A stretch of DNA of 64,000 nucleotides from Micromonospora sp. WMMD1102 (lineage in GTDB: Bacteria; Actinomycetota; Actinomycetes; Mycobacteriales; Micromonosporaceae), in NCBI RefSeq assembly GCF_029626265.1, contig NZ_JARUBN010000001.1, positions 5,397,001 to 5,461,000 on the forward strand, in the 5' to 3' direction. Of the stretch, positions 24,087 through 33,048 are shown piece by piece. The notes beneath the pieces were generated by a model, which was not told where the DNA came from, ran no database searches, and saw nothing but the letters and a program-made list of their open reading frames with translations. The position numbers and the translations under genes are program-made. Every line of letters begins with the position of its first letter. Positions within the stretch are counted from its first letter, which is position 1.

Positions 24087-24976
24087 CGGGAGGGCTCCTT
24101 GTCCACGGGGGATGCGGGGAACAGCACGGGTGGTACGGGGGACGCCGCCTGCACCGTCCACGGATCGGTGTCCAGGTCGGACACCAGGGTCTCGACGCCC
24201 AGCCGTTCGCGCAGGTGCCCGGCGAGGTCGTCGAGCCACGGCCGCTCGGTGGCCCAGTGCGCGGCGTCCAGCAGCGCCGGCCCCTGCTCGGCCAGGTATT
24301 CGCTCACCGGGTGGTGCCGCAGGTCTGCGGTGAGGAAGGCGTCGACACCGGCCCGCAGGGCGTCGCCGCGGAAGGAGTCGCCGGCCCCGCCGCTCACCGC
24401 CACGGTCGAGATGGTCCGCCCGGGGTCACCGGCGGCGCGTACGCCCCAGGCGGTCGGCGGGAGCACCCGGGCCGCGTACCCGGCGAACTCGGCAAGCGTC
24501 GCCGGCTCGGGCAGCCGGCCGACCCGCCCGAAGCCCCGCCCCTGCCCGGCGGCCGGGCCGGCGGGGTCGGCCGGACGCAGCGGGCGCAGGTCGGTCAGCC
24601 CGAGCCTGCGGGCGAGCGCGTCGGAGACTCCCGGATTCGCGACGTCGGCGTTCGTGTGCGCGACGTACAGGGCCACGTCGTTCTTGATCAACTGGTGCAC
24701 GATCCGGCCCTTGTACGTCGTCGCGGCCACCGAGGAGACGCCGCGCAGCAGCAGCGGGTGGTGCGCCACGATCAGGTCGGCGCCGTACCCGAGGGCCTCG
24801 GCGACGGTCTCCGGCACCACGTCCACCACCAGGGCGACCCGGCGTACCGGTGCGGACGGGTCGCCGACCACCAGTCCCACCCGGTCCCATCCCTCCGCCC
24901 AGGCCGGCGGATAACGCTGGTCCAGCGCCGCCACGACCTCGGCCACGCCGACCGCCCCAGAACCGGATGCACCCAC
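24083..24976 (-). CDS. Nif3-like dinuclear metal hexameric protein
   Basis: This 297-aa Nif3 family protein has metal-binding motifs (LIVAHHPLLLRG, VAHTNADVA, HHPVSEYL and LLDAAHWATE) in two halves that would form a di-metal site. The family is annotated as GTP cyclohydrolase I type 2 homologue but its activity is unsettled. GTG 24976 was chosen because the frame upstream (to 25393) carries no family sequence. It overlaps the zinc-ribbon gene and is the first gene of the three-gene operon. Confidence 0.85.
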   Translation of the reverse strand: MGASGSGAVGVAEVVAALDQRYPPAWAEGWDRVGLVVGDPSAPVRRVALVVDVVPETVAEALGYGADLIVAHHPLLLRGVSSVAATTYKGRIVHQLIKNDVALYVAHTNADVANPGVSDALARRLGLTDLRPLRPADPAGPAAGQGRGFGRVGRLPEPATLAEFAGYAARVLPPTAWGVRAAGDPGRTISTVAVSGGAGDSFRGDALRAGVDAFLTADLRHHPVSEYLAEQGPALLDAAHWATERPWLDDLAGHLRERLGVETLVSDLDTDPWTVQAASPVPPVLFPASPVDKEPSR

Positions 24977-25101
24977 GGCGGCCCAGCTTACCGGCGCCGG
25001 CCCGGTCGCGACGCCGGGTGCCGGCGGCCCGTCGCCGGTGCACAAGCAGGGCGGTGGGTACTGGATCGGCAAGCTGACCGGCTCCCGCGAGCCGACCGGG
25101 C

Positions 25102-25671
25102 TCAGCCGAGCTGGCCGCTCACCGAGAACCTGGACCGCAGCGCGGTCACCCCCATCTCCCAGGGGAACCTGTCCAGGTAGCGCTCCCCGGTGCCGGGCGG
25201 GTGCAGCGGCACGACGTGGTCGCCGAAGAGTACCGTGACGTCCCAGTCGCGCAGCCGGGCCAGGCTGGTCAGGAAGGCCGGATGGGCCGCCATCGCGGCG
25301 TTCGTGAACGGCATCGCCACGATCGGCAACCCCTTGCCGAGCCCCTCGACCAGCAGGCCGAGGACCAGCGTGTCGGCTATCCCGGCGGACCACTTGTTGA
25401 TCGTGTTCACCGTCGCCGGGGAGACGATCATCGCGTCCGGCTCTGGCAGCACGTCGGGATCACCGGGGTCCTTGTACGTCGACCGCACCGGATGACCGGT
25501 CTGCCGCCCCAGCGCCGGTACGTCGGCGAACTTCGTCCCGTCCGGCGTCAACACCACGCACACGTCCCAGCCGTCCCGCTGGGCAGCACCCACCAGCCGT
25601 CCGACGTGCCGGGTCAGCGGCGAGCCGCAGGCGAGCACGTACAGTACGCGGGATCCGTCCGACCCCGTCAC
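25102..25671 (-). CDS. Flavoprotein (HFCD family)
   Basis: This 189-aa protein has the flavin-binding HFCD fold of phosphopantothenoylcysteine decarboxylase and epidermin decarboxylase: YVLACGSPLTRHVG at the N-terminus, DAMIVSPATVNTINKW in the middle and PIVAMPFTNAAMAAHPAF. GTG 25671 begins just before the first strand. It lies downstream of the XRE-TPR regulator (23 bp), a pair also seen in other actinobacteria. It is shorter than CoaBC and lacks the synthetase half, so it is not the CoA enzyme; its substrate is unknown. Confidence 0.85.
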   Translation of the reverse strand: MTGSDGSRVLYVLACGSPLTRHVGRLVGAAQRDGWDVCVVLTPDGTKFADVPALGRQTGHPVRSTYKDPGDPDVLPEPDAMIVSPATVNTINKWSAGIADTLVLGLLVEGLGKGLPIVAMPFTNAAMAAHPAFLTSLARLRDWDVTVLFGDHVVPLHPPGTGERYLDRFPWEMGVTALRSRFSVSGQLG

Positions 25672-25693
25672 CGGACGATCCCCCGCAGCGCGG

Positions 25694-26926
25694 TCATACT
25701 CCCACTCCCATGTGCTCAGCCAACTCCGCAATCGGGGCCGGCGGCGCACCCCTTGTGCGACGCAGTACGTTCGACATCACCTCGTGCGCGATCGGCCGGC
25801 AACGGATCTCGGACGGAGCGAGCCGGTCACCGTCGACGAGCGCCTCGCCCGCCCGGTCCAGGTCGCCGATCTGGGCGAAGCCGCGGGCCAGGTCGAGCAT
25901 GTGGTGCGCCCGCCGTTCCGGCAGCAGCGCGTTGAAACCGTCCCCGCGCATGATCGTCTGCTCGTGGGTCTGCACCGCGTTCCCGCCCTCGCCGAGTTCC
26001 ACCGCCGCCGCCGCCCGGTGCAGCTCCAGGTTGGTCGGGCCGAAGCTGGTCCAGTAGAGGTTCTGGTCACCGCCGAGCCGGTCGGCCGCCTCCTGGGCCT
26101 CGTTGACCAGGTCCTTGACGGTGTTGTTGTCGCCCATCCGGGCGGCCGCCATCGCCCCCTGCAACAGCAGCATCCCGTAGACCGAGAGCCGGGCCGGTGT
26201 GGCGTCGTTGGCGCCGCCCGGCGCGAGACGGTTCGCGACGCTCACGTTCACCTCCAGCGCCGGCCGGGCCCGGCCGAGCGCCAGCAGGGCGTTGCCGACC
26301 CGGTAGGTCGCCACCCCGGCCAGCAGCGGGTCGTCGGCCCGCTGGGAGACCGCCATCGAACGGTCGGCGGCGAGCCAGGCCAGCTCGTACTCGCCGAGTT
26401 TGCGCAGCGCCGACGAGGCGATCTGGTAGACCTGCCCGAGCAGGTGTGCCGCCTTGCCGGAGTCGTCGCCGCCGGTGAGGCTGTCCAGCGCCTGCGCGTC
26501 CCGCAGCAGCTTGGGCAGCGCCCGGCTCAGTACGCCGTACCGGGCGTACTGGAAGGTCAGCCAGGCGTGGTTCACCGACTTGGCCATCTCGGCGAGCGAG
26601 GGCGGGTGCGGGGCGGCGGCGAAGAACGAGCTCATCGAGTCGTACCGCTCCAGGGCGGAGCGGATCTCGTCCACCTCCACCTCGTCGATGCAGGTGAGCC
26701 CGTCGGGCTGGCGTTCCGGCGCCTTGCCGAGCAGAAGCTGGGCGTCGAGCTGGAGTACGTCGGCGATCTCGTACAGCACGGAGAACTTGTCCAGCCGGCG
26801 TACGCCGCGCTCGACCTTGTCCACCCAGCTCTTCGACTTCCCGAGCCGATCGGCGAACACCTGCTGCGACATCTTGCGGCGACCGCGCCAGTAGGCGACG
26901 CGTCGCCCGATCGGCAGTTCGTCCAC
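25694..26926 (-). CDS. XRE-family regulator with TPR-like domain
   Basis: This 410-aa protein has an N-terminal Cro/C1-type HTH (residues about 8-65: RVAYWRGRRKMSQQVFADRL, then GKSKSWVDKVERG). About 330 residues of helical repeats that look like degenerate TPRs follow. GTG 26926 is preceded by AAGGAGGG at a good distance. Regulators of this type in Streptomyces and Micromonospora control differentiation-linked or quorum-like functions. It is co-directional with the flavoprotein gene and divergent from the Prim-Pol gene at 27160, so one intergenic region of 233 bp probably serves both. Confidence 0.88.
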   Translation of the reverse strand: MDELPIGRRVAYWRGRRKMSQQVFADRLGKSKSWVDKVERGVRRLDKFSVLYEIADVLQLDAQLLLGKAPERQPDGLTCIDEVEVDEIRSALERYDSMSSFFAAAPHPPSLAEMAKSVNHAWLTFQYARYGVLSRALPKLLRDAQALDSLTGGDDSGKAAHLLGQVYQIASSALRKLGEYELAWLAADRSMAVSQRADDPLLAGVATYRVGNALLALGRARPALEVNVSVANRLAPGGANDATPARLSVYGMLLLQGAMAAARMGDNNTVKDLVNEAQEAADRLGGDQNLYWTSFGPTNLELHRAAAAVELGEGGNAVQTHEQTIMRGDGFNALLPERRAHHMLDLARGFAQIGDLDRAGEALVDGDRLAPSEIRCRPIAHEVMSNVLRRTRGAPPAPIAELAEHMGVGV

Positions 26927-27159
26927 GTCCGGCCCTCCTTTCTGCGTCGGCGGGTCAGGGGGCCCGAGCCGGTGCGAAACGGGGGTGCGACTCACGTCCG
27001 TGCCGGTCGCACAACGTGTACGTCCCTCCGGAGACGACCGCTCATAGCTTCCGATACAACTTGCGGCTGTCTGCCCGGACAAACGACCGCGTCATACGCC
27101 AGTGACGGGCTTCGACCTGCGGAACCGGCGGAAATCGATGAGAGTAGGGATTCACGGAG

Positions 27160-27840
27160 ATGTGGGAGAGAGTCCGTCCACGTTCGGTGCGTTTCGTCCA
27201 GCTCGACCGGGTCCGGCTGCGCCGGATCGCGCTCCGTTACGCCGGGCACGGTTGGCAGGTCACCCCCGGCGCATGTCTGGCCCGGCACCGCTTCGTGTGC
27301 GGCCGGGCCGGCTGCCCGACCACCGGCTGTCATCCGGCGCTGGAGCAGTGGGAGCAGCATGCCACCGCCGACCCGGCCCGGGTCGCCACCTGGTGGCGGC
27401 TGCGGCCACACTCGATCCTGCTCGCCACCGGCCGCGCCTTCGACGTGCTGGAGGCACCCGCCTGCCTGGGCCGGTTCGCGCTGGAGCAGGCCCGACCCCG
27501 GCTGTTCGGCACCGTCTCCGACGAGGTCCACGGGCCGGTCGCGGTGACACCGGGCGGCCGGTGGATGTTCCTGGTACGCCCCGGCGAGCCGCTCCGGCCC
27601 GAGCTGGAGCAGAGTCTCGACGTGCTCCGGCACGGCCTCGCTTCGTGGATCCCGGCCCCGCCGACCCGGCTGCCGGAGGGGACGGTGCGCTGGGTGGTCT
27701 CGCCGGAGGAGACCCGCTGGCGCCTCGCCGACCCGTACGCCGTCCAGGAGCTTCTCGTCGACGCGCTGGACGCCGTCGCACCGTCGTTGCCCGAGCCGCT
27801 CTTCCCGGCGCACCTGCCCGCCCCGCGCCAGGGCCGCTGA
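27160..27840 (+). CDS. Small bifunctional DNA primase/polymerase (Prim-Pol) domain protein
   Basis: This 226-aa protein resembles the N-terminal Prim-Pol domain (LALRYAGHGWQV-type start here as IALRYAGHGWQVTPGACL, a Cys-rich zinc segment CGRAGCPTTGCHP, then ATGRAFDVLEAP). In true Prim-Pols an acidic pair forms the active site; here FDVLEAP retains one Asp, so activity is uncertain. It lies opposite an XRE-TPR regulator, an arrangement conserved in actinobacteria. It lacks a helicase domain, so a chromosomal regulatory or repair role is more likely than plasmid replication. Confidence 0.75.
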   Translation: MWERVRPRSVRFVQLDRVRLRRIALRYAGHGWQVTPGACLARHRFVCGRAGCPTTGCHPALEQWEQHATADPARVATWWRLRPHSILLATGRAFDVLEAPACLGRFALEQARPRLFGTVSDEVHGPVAVTPGGRWMFLVRPGEPLRPELEQSLDVLRHGLASWIPAPPTRLPEGTVRWVVSPEETRWRLADPYAVQELLVDALDAVAPSLPEPLFPAHLPAPRQGR

Positions 27841-28405
27841 GGCGCTGCGCCCGTAGGCCAGGGCCGCCGAGCCCGCGATCAACGCCGGGCTGGACGGTTG
27901 TCCGCACGGAGACTGTCGAGCTGCCCCGCCTGTGCGCCCAGCGCTTCAGTGATTCAGCGAGTCCGGCGAGTCAGCGAGTCCGGCGAGTCCGGGCCAATGT
28001 CCGGATTGTCGCGCCCCGTCTGTGCGCCCAGCTCGACAGTCTTCCTGCGAGGTATCACCCTCCGGCCGGCAAGGGGTCGGCGACGCGCCTGGCCCACGCA
28101 CCGGGCCGCACGCACCGGGCCGCAGGGGCGGGCCGAAGGGGCGGGCCGAAGGGGCGGCGGCCGCCAGGGCCCGGACACCGAGGCCGTCCAGGCCCGGACG
28201 CCGGATGGCTGCCGGGCCGGACGCCCGGTTCCGACCGACCTGCGCCGGTTCTGCCGCTATCGGCCGGACCGGGCCGGCGCGGGCCGGTACGGCTGTGGAG
28301 GGCAGCCGTACGGCCTGGTAGCAGGGCCAGGAGCAGCGTGAGAGCCGCCCCTGACCGGGTAATCCGGCGCCGGACTGGTTGACGCCTGAGGAAAGGGCCC
28401 ACGCC
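27841..28405. other. 565-bp gene-free stretch with repeats
   Basis: No credible gene lies between the Prim-Pol gene and the DUF3040 gene. The stretch holds a 34-bp repeat copy (27906-27939), a half-inverted copy (28014-28043), short GCGAGTCCG direct repeats between them (about 27960-27990) and GC-rich low-complexity sequence. The promoter of the DUF3040 gene should lie near 28380. Confidence 0.55.
27906..28043. repeat. Dispersed repeat with 12-bp terminal inverted repeats (MITE-like)
   Basis: The 34-bp unit at 27906-27939 matches 16237-16270 (inverted, 33/34). At 28014-28043 its second half (CCCCGTCTGTGCGCCC) recurs, followed by AGCTCGACAGTC, the reverse complement of its first part (GACTGTCGAGCT, 27911-27922). 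So 27911-28041 is a 131-bp unit with perfect 12-bp terminal inverted repeats. No coding frame is seen inside. It may be a miniature transposable element or an actinobacterial intergenic repeat. Confidence 0.6.
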
Positions 28406-28660
28406 ATGCTCAGCAAAGAGGATCAGCGCCGTTTCGACGAGATCACGCACCAGCTCCGGATGACCGACCCCGGGTTCGTCGCCCGGCTCGGCGACCGGGG
28501 CAGACTGCGCCGCGCTCGGCTGATACTCGTGTTGACCTTCGTACTCTGGGCCACCGTACCGGCCCTGGTCGTGCTCGGCGGCTGGTTGGCCGTCGCGATC
28601 GCCCCGGCGGTGCTGGTGGCGGCCACGTTACTGATGTGGCAGGCCCGGCGGAACCGCTGA
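28406..28660 (+). CDS. DUF3040 small membrane protein
   Basis: This 84-aa protein has a soluble N-terminus (MLSKEDQRRFDEITHQLRMT, then DPGFVARLG) and two membrane helices (ILVLTFVLWATVPALVVLGG and AIAPAVLVAATLLMW). This is the DUF3040 pattern found only in actinobacteria. ATG 28406 is preceded by GAGGAAAGGG. The function is unknown; the family is often linked with cell envelope genes. Confidence 0.88.
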   Translation: MLSKEDQRRFDEITHQLRMTDPGFVARLGDRGRLRRARLILVLTFVLWATVPALVVLGGWLAVAIAPAVLVAATLLMWQARRNR

Positions 28661-28720
28661 GCCGGGAACGGCGGGCGCCCGCCCAGCCGCCCCGGCCGGT
28701 CGCGACGGCCGGGCGGTCGG

Positions 28721-29638
28721 TCAGTCCGGGTCGCCGGCACCGAACCGGGTGTAGCCACGACGCAGCCGCTCGGTGAGGCCGGGCCCGCCGATCGCCGCGC
28801 CCGGCGGGCCGAGCTGGCGCAGCAGCAGGTCCGGCTCCGTCGCCAGGGTGGGCGGCCGGTCCGGCAGCGGCACCGGGGCGACCCAGAACCGGTCGAGCAG
28901 CCCGGCCAGCGCTTCGCCCGGCAGGTCGGCGAGGGCCAGCCCGGCACCGACCGACGGCGGGCCGACCGCATCGGCCTCGACCGCATCCGCGTCGACCGCA
29001 TCGGCGTCGACGCGTCCGGCCAACCGGTCGTGCTCTCCGTCGCCGGGGCCGGTGCCGCGCAGCGCCCGCAGCCGGGCGAGTAGCCGCGCACGGTCGCGCC
29101 CCCGCCAGTGCAACAGCTGGAACGGGTCCGCGTCGAACGCCTCGGCAAGCAGATAGAAGGCCGCGGCCAGATGTTTGCACGGCACGGCGAAGTCCGGGCA
29201 GTCGCAGCGCTGGGTCAACTCGTCGACGCCGGCCGGGAAGAGCGGCGCACCCGCCTCGGCGAAGACCGACTCCAGCTCCGGCGGTACGTCACCGGCCAGC
29301 AGTCGCGCGCTGAACAGCGCCTGCGCGGCGAGCAGGGTTTCGAGCCGGCTCCAGACCCGTTCGGGCAGCGGCCGGAACCGGATCGACACCTGGTACGGCC
29401 TCGCCCGGGAACCCTGCACCACGGCGGTCACCTCGCCCGGTGCCACGTCCAGCGAGACGACCTGCCCGGCCCGGGCGTACGAGCGGCCCCGGGTGAGCCG
29501 GGTGCCCAACGCGAACGACTCCAGTACGTCGAGGAAGCGGCGGGACCACCAGGACTGCCCGATCGCCCCCCGGGCGGTACGGGCGCGCAGTCCACCGTCG
29601 ACCCTGCGCGGCCGGCCGTACTCGCGGAAGTCGGCCAT
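28721..29638 (-). CDS. SWIM zinc-finger protein, partner of SNF2 helicase
   Basis: This 305-aa protein has a conserved N-terminus (GQSWWSRRFLDVLESFALG, then TRLTRGRSYARAGQV) and the SWIM zinc motif CDCPDFAVPCKHLAA (Cys-x-Cys...Cys-x-His) around residue 175. A DNA-level repeat gives the Asp/Ala-rich stretch near residue 220 (DADAVDADAVEADAV). The ATG at 29638 overlaps the stop of the SNF2 gene, so both are made together. SWIM/SNF2 pairs are widespread in actinobacteria and are presumed to act on DNA, but no function is proven. Confidence 0.9.
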   Translation of the reverse strand: MADFREYGRPRRVDGGLRARTARGAIGQSWWSRRFLDVLESFALGTRLTRGRSYARAGQVVSLDVAPGEVTAVVQGSRARPYQVSIRFRPLPERVWSRLETLLAAQALFSARLLAGDVPPELESVFAEAGAPLFPAGVDELTQRCDCPDFAVPCKHLAAAFYLLAEAFDADPFQLLHWRGRDRARLLARLRALRGTGPGDGEHDRLAGRVDADAVDADAVEADAVGPPSVGAGLALADLPGEALAGLLDRFWVAPVPLPDRPPTLATEPDLLLRQLGPPGAAIGGPGLTERLRRGYTRFGAGDPD

Positions 29639-32600
29639 CACTCCACCACCGCCCCGCGCTCGAGGGCGAACAGCTGGCGCAGTTCCGAGGTGGAGAGTTC
29701 GGTGAGCCACTGCTCGCCGCCGCCGACGATCCGGGCGGCCAGTCCGCGCTTCTCGGCGATCATCGCCGCCACCTTCTCCTCCACGGTGCCGGCGCAGACG
29801 AACTTGCGTACCTGCACCGCGCGGCGCTGGCCGATCCGGAACGCCCGGTCGGTGGCCTGGTCCTCGACGGCCGGATTCCACCAGCGGTCGACGTGTACGA
29901 CGTGGTTGGCGGCGGTCAGGGTCAGCCCGGTGCCGCCGGCCTTGAGGGAGAGGACGAAGAGAGCGGGGCCGGCGGCCTGGTCCTGGAACCGGGCGACCAT
30001 CGCGTCCCGGTCCGCCTTGCCGACGCCGCCGTGCAGATAGAGCACCTCGCGACCGAACCGGGCGCCGAGGTGGGCCCGGAGCATCCCGCCGAACTCGGCG
30101 TACTGGGTGAAGACCAGTGCCTTCTCGCCGGCCGCCAGTACCTCGTCGAGGATCTCCTCCAGCCGGGCCAGCTTGCCGGAGCGGCCGGGCAGCCCCGAGC
30201 CGTCCCGGAGCACCTGGGCGGGGTGGTTGCAGACCTGCTTGAGCCGGGTCATGGTGGCCAGCACCAGCCCGCGCCGCTCGATGCCCTCGGAGGACTCGAT
30301 CTTTGCCATCATGTCGTCCACCACCGCCTGGTAGAGCGACGCCTGCTCCCGGGTGAGGTTGCAGAGGACCTCCATCTCCAGCTTCTCGGGCAGGTCGGTG
30401 ATGATCGAGCGGTCCGTCTTGACCCGGCGGAGCACGAACGGGCCGGTGATCCGGCGCAACCGGGCCGCCGCCTCGTCGTCGCCGTGCCGCTCGATCGGTT
30501 CGGCGTACCGCTTCTTGAAGGCGGTCGCGGCGCCGAGCAGGCCGGGATTGGCGAACTCCATGATGGACCAGAGGTCGGCGAGCCGGTTCTCCACCGGCGT
30601 ACCGGTGACCGCCACCCGGTGCCGGGCGGGCAGCGAGCGGATCGCGGCGGCCTGCCGGGTCGCGGCGTTCTTGATCGCCTGGGCCTCGTCCACCACGATC
30701 CGGTGCCAGTCGACCTCGGCCAGCGCGGCGGCGTCCCGGGCCGCCACCGAGTAGGTGGTGAGCACCAGGTCCGCGTCCCGGACCGCCGCGGTGAACTTCG
30801 CCCCGCGCGGCCGTTCCGCACCGTGGTGTACGTGTACCCGCAGCTCGGGCGCGAACCGGGCCGCCTCGCGCTGCCAGTTGCCGACCAGCGACATCGGGCA
30901 GACCAGCAGGGTCGGGCCGGCCTCGGCCGGGTCACCGGCGAGCAGCGCCAACATCATGATGGTCTTGCCCAGCCCCATGTCGTCGGCGAGGATGCCGCCG
31001 AGCCCGAGCGACTGGAGGAAGGCCAGCCAGGCCAGCCCACGCCGCTGGTACGGCCGTAGCGTCCCCCGGAAGCTCTCCGGCGCGTCCCGGGGTGTCAGGT
31101 GCCGCTCCGCCTGGCCGGCGAGCAGGTCCCCGAGCGGGCCGTCGGCGCTGACCCCGAGCACCGGCAACGCCTCCGGATCGTCGTCCGGGCTGGCCAGTCC
31201 CAGCCGGAGCAGGTCGGCAACGGTCAGCTCGCCACCGGCCTTGAGCAGCCGGAGCCCGGCGGCGAGCCGTTTCGCGTCCAGCTCGACCCACTGGCCGCGC
31301 AGCCGGACCAGCGGTGTCTTGAGCGTGGCCAGCGCCCGCAGCTCGGCGGCCGAGAGCGGCTGGTCGCCGAGAGCCAGCTCCCACCGGTAGTCGACGAGCG
31401 CCTCCATCCCGAGTGCGCTGCGCGCGGCGACCGTCCCCGGCGCGGTCGGCGCGGTACGCGCCCGGGCCTGCAACCGGGCACCGAGCCGGGCGCCGGGCCG
31501 CTGCCACCAGGACGGCAGCAGCACGCCGAACCCGGCGGCGTGCAGCACCGGCGCCCCGTCCCGGAGGAACCGGTGTGCTCCCTCGGTGTCCAGCTCCAGC
31601 GCCTCCGGAGCAGCCGTCCGGAGCGCGTCGTCCAGTTCCGGCCAGAGCCGGCTCGCCCGGCCCAGCTCGGTCAGCAGGGTCTCCTGCGGGGCGGCCAGGT
31701 GCCGGGCCAGCGCCCGCAGGTCGCCCCGGGCGGCCCAGATCCGGTCCGCCCCGACCACCAGGCTCGGCTCGTCGGCCGCCTGGAGCGCGAACTCCAGCCG
31801 CCAGCACCGCTCTGCCCCGCCCGACTCGACCAGCTCAGCCAGCTCCCCCGCCCCGAGGTCGATCTCGATCGGGGCGGGTGGTTCGACGAGCCGGAAACAG
31901 GCCCGTACCGGGCTGCCGGCAGCGTCCCGCTGCCAGGTTCGTAGTTCCCGGTCGAGGACGGCCACCGCCTCCGGTGCGGCGGTGAACTCCCGCTGCCGCC
32001 CGGTGAGCGCCCGCAGCCAGCTCCGGACGGCGGCGTCGGCGGCACCGGCCCGACCGGCCCCGATCAGCCGTACGCCCTCAAGGGCCGTCCGGGCGGCGGC
32101 GTCGGTGAGCGCGTCCAGGGCGTCCGCGACGATCTCCGCCGCCGAGCCACCCGCGCCGGGATCGCCGTCCGGCAGGGCGGCGCGGGCCGCGGGCGGCAGC
32201 GCCATGGCCAACGCGCGGGCCCAGCGGGCGTCGGCCCCGCTGAGCAGCGGGCGCCACACCGCGCGGGCCGAGCCGGCCCCGTCCGGTGTGGCGAGGCCGG
32301 GCAGGGTCCTGCCCCGGCGCACCAGCTCGACCGCGAACCCGGCCAGCCCGGCGAGGTGGCGCAACGACGCACCCCGGACCGGCAGGCTCGCCGAGCCGTC
32401 GGGTTTCCGGCCGGCCGGCCGCCGCCGGTCGGCGGGTGCTCCCCCGGCACCCAGCGGCTCGTCCGGGCCGCAGGCGAGCAGCACCGGAAGCGCGTGGTCC
32501 GCGTCGTACTCCAGCACCGGCACCCGCCACGGGGCGAGTCCGACGGAAGCGCGGCCCGGCTCGGCCGGCTCGGTCCGGACCAGTTCCGCCGAGTCGACGG

Positions 32601-32826
32601 GTGCGCCGGCCCGGGTCGGCAGGGCGAGCAGCACGCTGCCGGTGGTCGCCTTTGCGGCGAGTTCGCCGAGCACACCGGCCAGCCCGGCGTGGCCGGCGGC
32701 GAACGGGTGCGGCCGGTGCCGGGGCGGGCGGCCGGGCCGGCGCGGCGGCCGGACCGGCAGCGTGGAGTTCTCACCCCACACCGCGAGCCGGCCCCCGGCC
32801 AGCCACGACGCGTGGACGACCAGCAC
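29638..32826 (-). CDS. SNF2-family DEAD/DEAH-like helicase/ATPase
   Basis: The 1062-aa protein has a variable N-terminal part (about 550 residues, SNF2-associated helicase region) and a C-terminal SNF2 motor. Visible motifs are motif I DDMGLGKT, motif II VVDEAQAIKN (a DEAQ box), motif III GTPVENRL and motif VI IGQRRAVQVRKF. SNF2 proteins translocate on double-stranded DNA and remodel protein-DNA complexes; bacterial members such as RapA or the HepA family act in transcription recycling or repair. The ATG at 32826 begins the longest frame. It is translationally coupled to the SWIM gene. A genome-maintenance role is likely, but a defence role is also possible for such pairs. Confidence 0.92.
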   Translation of the reverse strand: MLVVHASWLAGGRLAVWGENSTLPVRPPRRPGRPPRHRPHPFAAGHAGLAGVLGELAAKATTGSVLLALPTRAGAPVDSAELVRTEPAEPGRASVGLAPWRVPVLEYDADHALPVLLACGPDEPLGAGGAPADRRRPAGRKPDGSASLPVRGASLRHLAGLAGFAVELVRRGRTLPGLATPDGAGSARAVWRPLLSGADARWARALAMALPPAARAALPDGDPGAGGSAAEIVADALDALTDAAARTALEGVRLIGAGRAGAADAAVRSWLRALTGRQREFTAAPEAVAVLDRELRTWQRDAAGSPVRACFRLVEPPAPIEIDLGAGELAELVESGGAERCWRLEFALQAADEPSLVVGADRIWAARGDLRALARHLAAPQETLLTELGRASRLWPELDDALRTAAPEALELDTEGAHRFLRDGAPVLHAAGFGVLLPSWWQRPGARLGARLQARARTAPTAPGTVAARSALGMEALVDYRWELALGDQPLSAAELRALATLKTPLVRLRGQWVELDAKRLAAGLRLLKAGGELTVADLLRLGLASPDDDPEALPVLGVSADGPLGDLLAGQAERHLTPRDAPESFRGTLRPYQRRGLAWLAFLQSLGLGGILADDMGLGKTIMMLALLAGDPAEAGPTLLVCPMSLVGNWQREAARFAPELRVHVHHGAERPRGAKFTAAVRDADLVLTTYSVAARDAAALAEVDWHRIVVDEAQAIKNAATRQAAAIRSLPARHRVAVTGTPVENRLADLWSIMEFANPGLLGAATAFKKRYAEPIERHGDDEAAARLRRITGPFVLRRVKTDRSIITDLPEKLEMEVLCNLTREQASLYQAVVDDMMAKIESSEGIERRGLVLATMTRLKQVCNHPAQVLRDGSGLPGRSGKLARLEEILDEVLAAGEKALVFTQYAEFGGMLRAHLGARFGREVLYLHGGVGKADRDAMVARFQDQAAGPALFVLSLKAGGTGLTLTAANHVVHVDRWWNPAVEDQATDRAFRIGQRRAVQVRKFVCAGTVEEKVAAMIAEKRGLAARIVGGGEQWLTELSTSELRQLFALERGAVVE

Positions 32827-33048
32827 GCAGAGGTCCCTTCTCGGCCGTGGGGTCAGCGGGCGGCTCCCTTTCTAGCACCCCGCCCGTCACCGCCGCCGGG
32901 GCCTCGCCGGCACGGCGAGCGTCGACGTCCCGGAGCGCTGCCGGCCGGCCGCTCCCGCCCCGGGCGTGCACACCCGACTGGCGAATTCCGGCATTTACCC
33001 AGTCACGAATCGAACAGTTCCGCCCCGCTGGCCGTACCAACGGAGAAG

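Noticed and set aside
22299..24914. A plus-strand open frame of 871 codons opposite the RNase H, zinc-ribbon and Nif3 genes
   Set aside because: Antisense to three well-supported minus-strand genes; no domain in its own translation.
27160..27840. AICE replication gene outside the element (Prim-Pol type Rep)
   Set aside because: There is no helicase domain, att repeat, integrase or transfer gene around it, and the XRE-TPR neighbour suggests a chromosomal pair.
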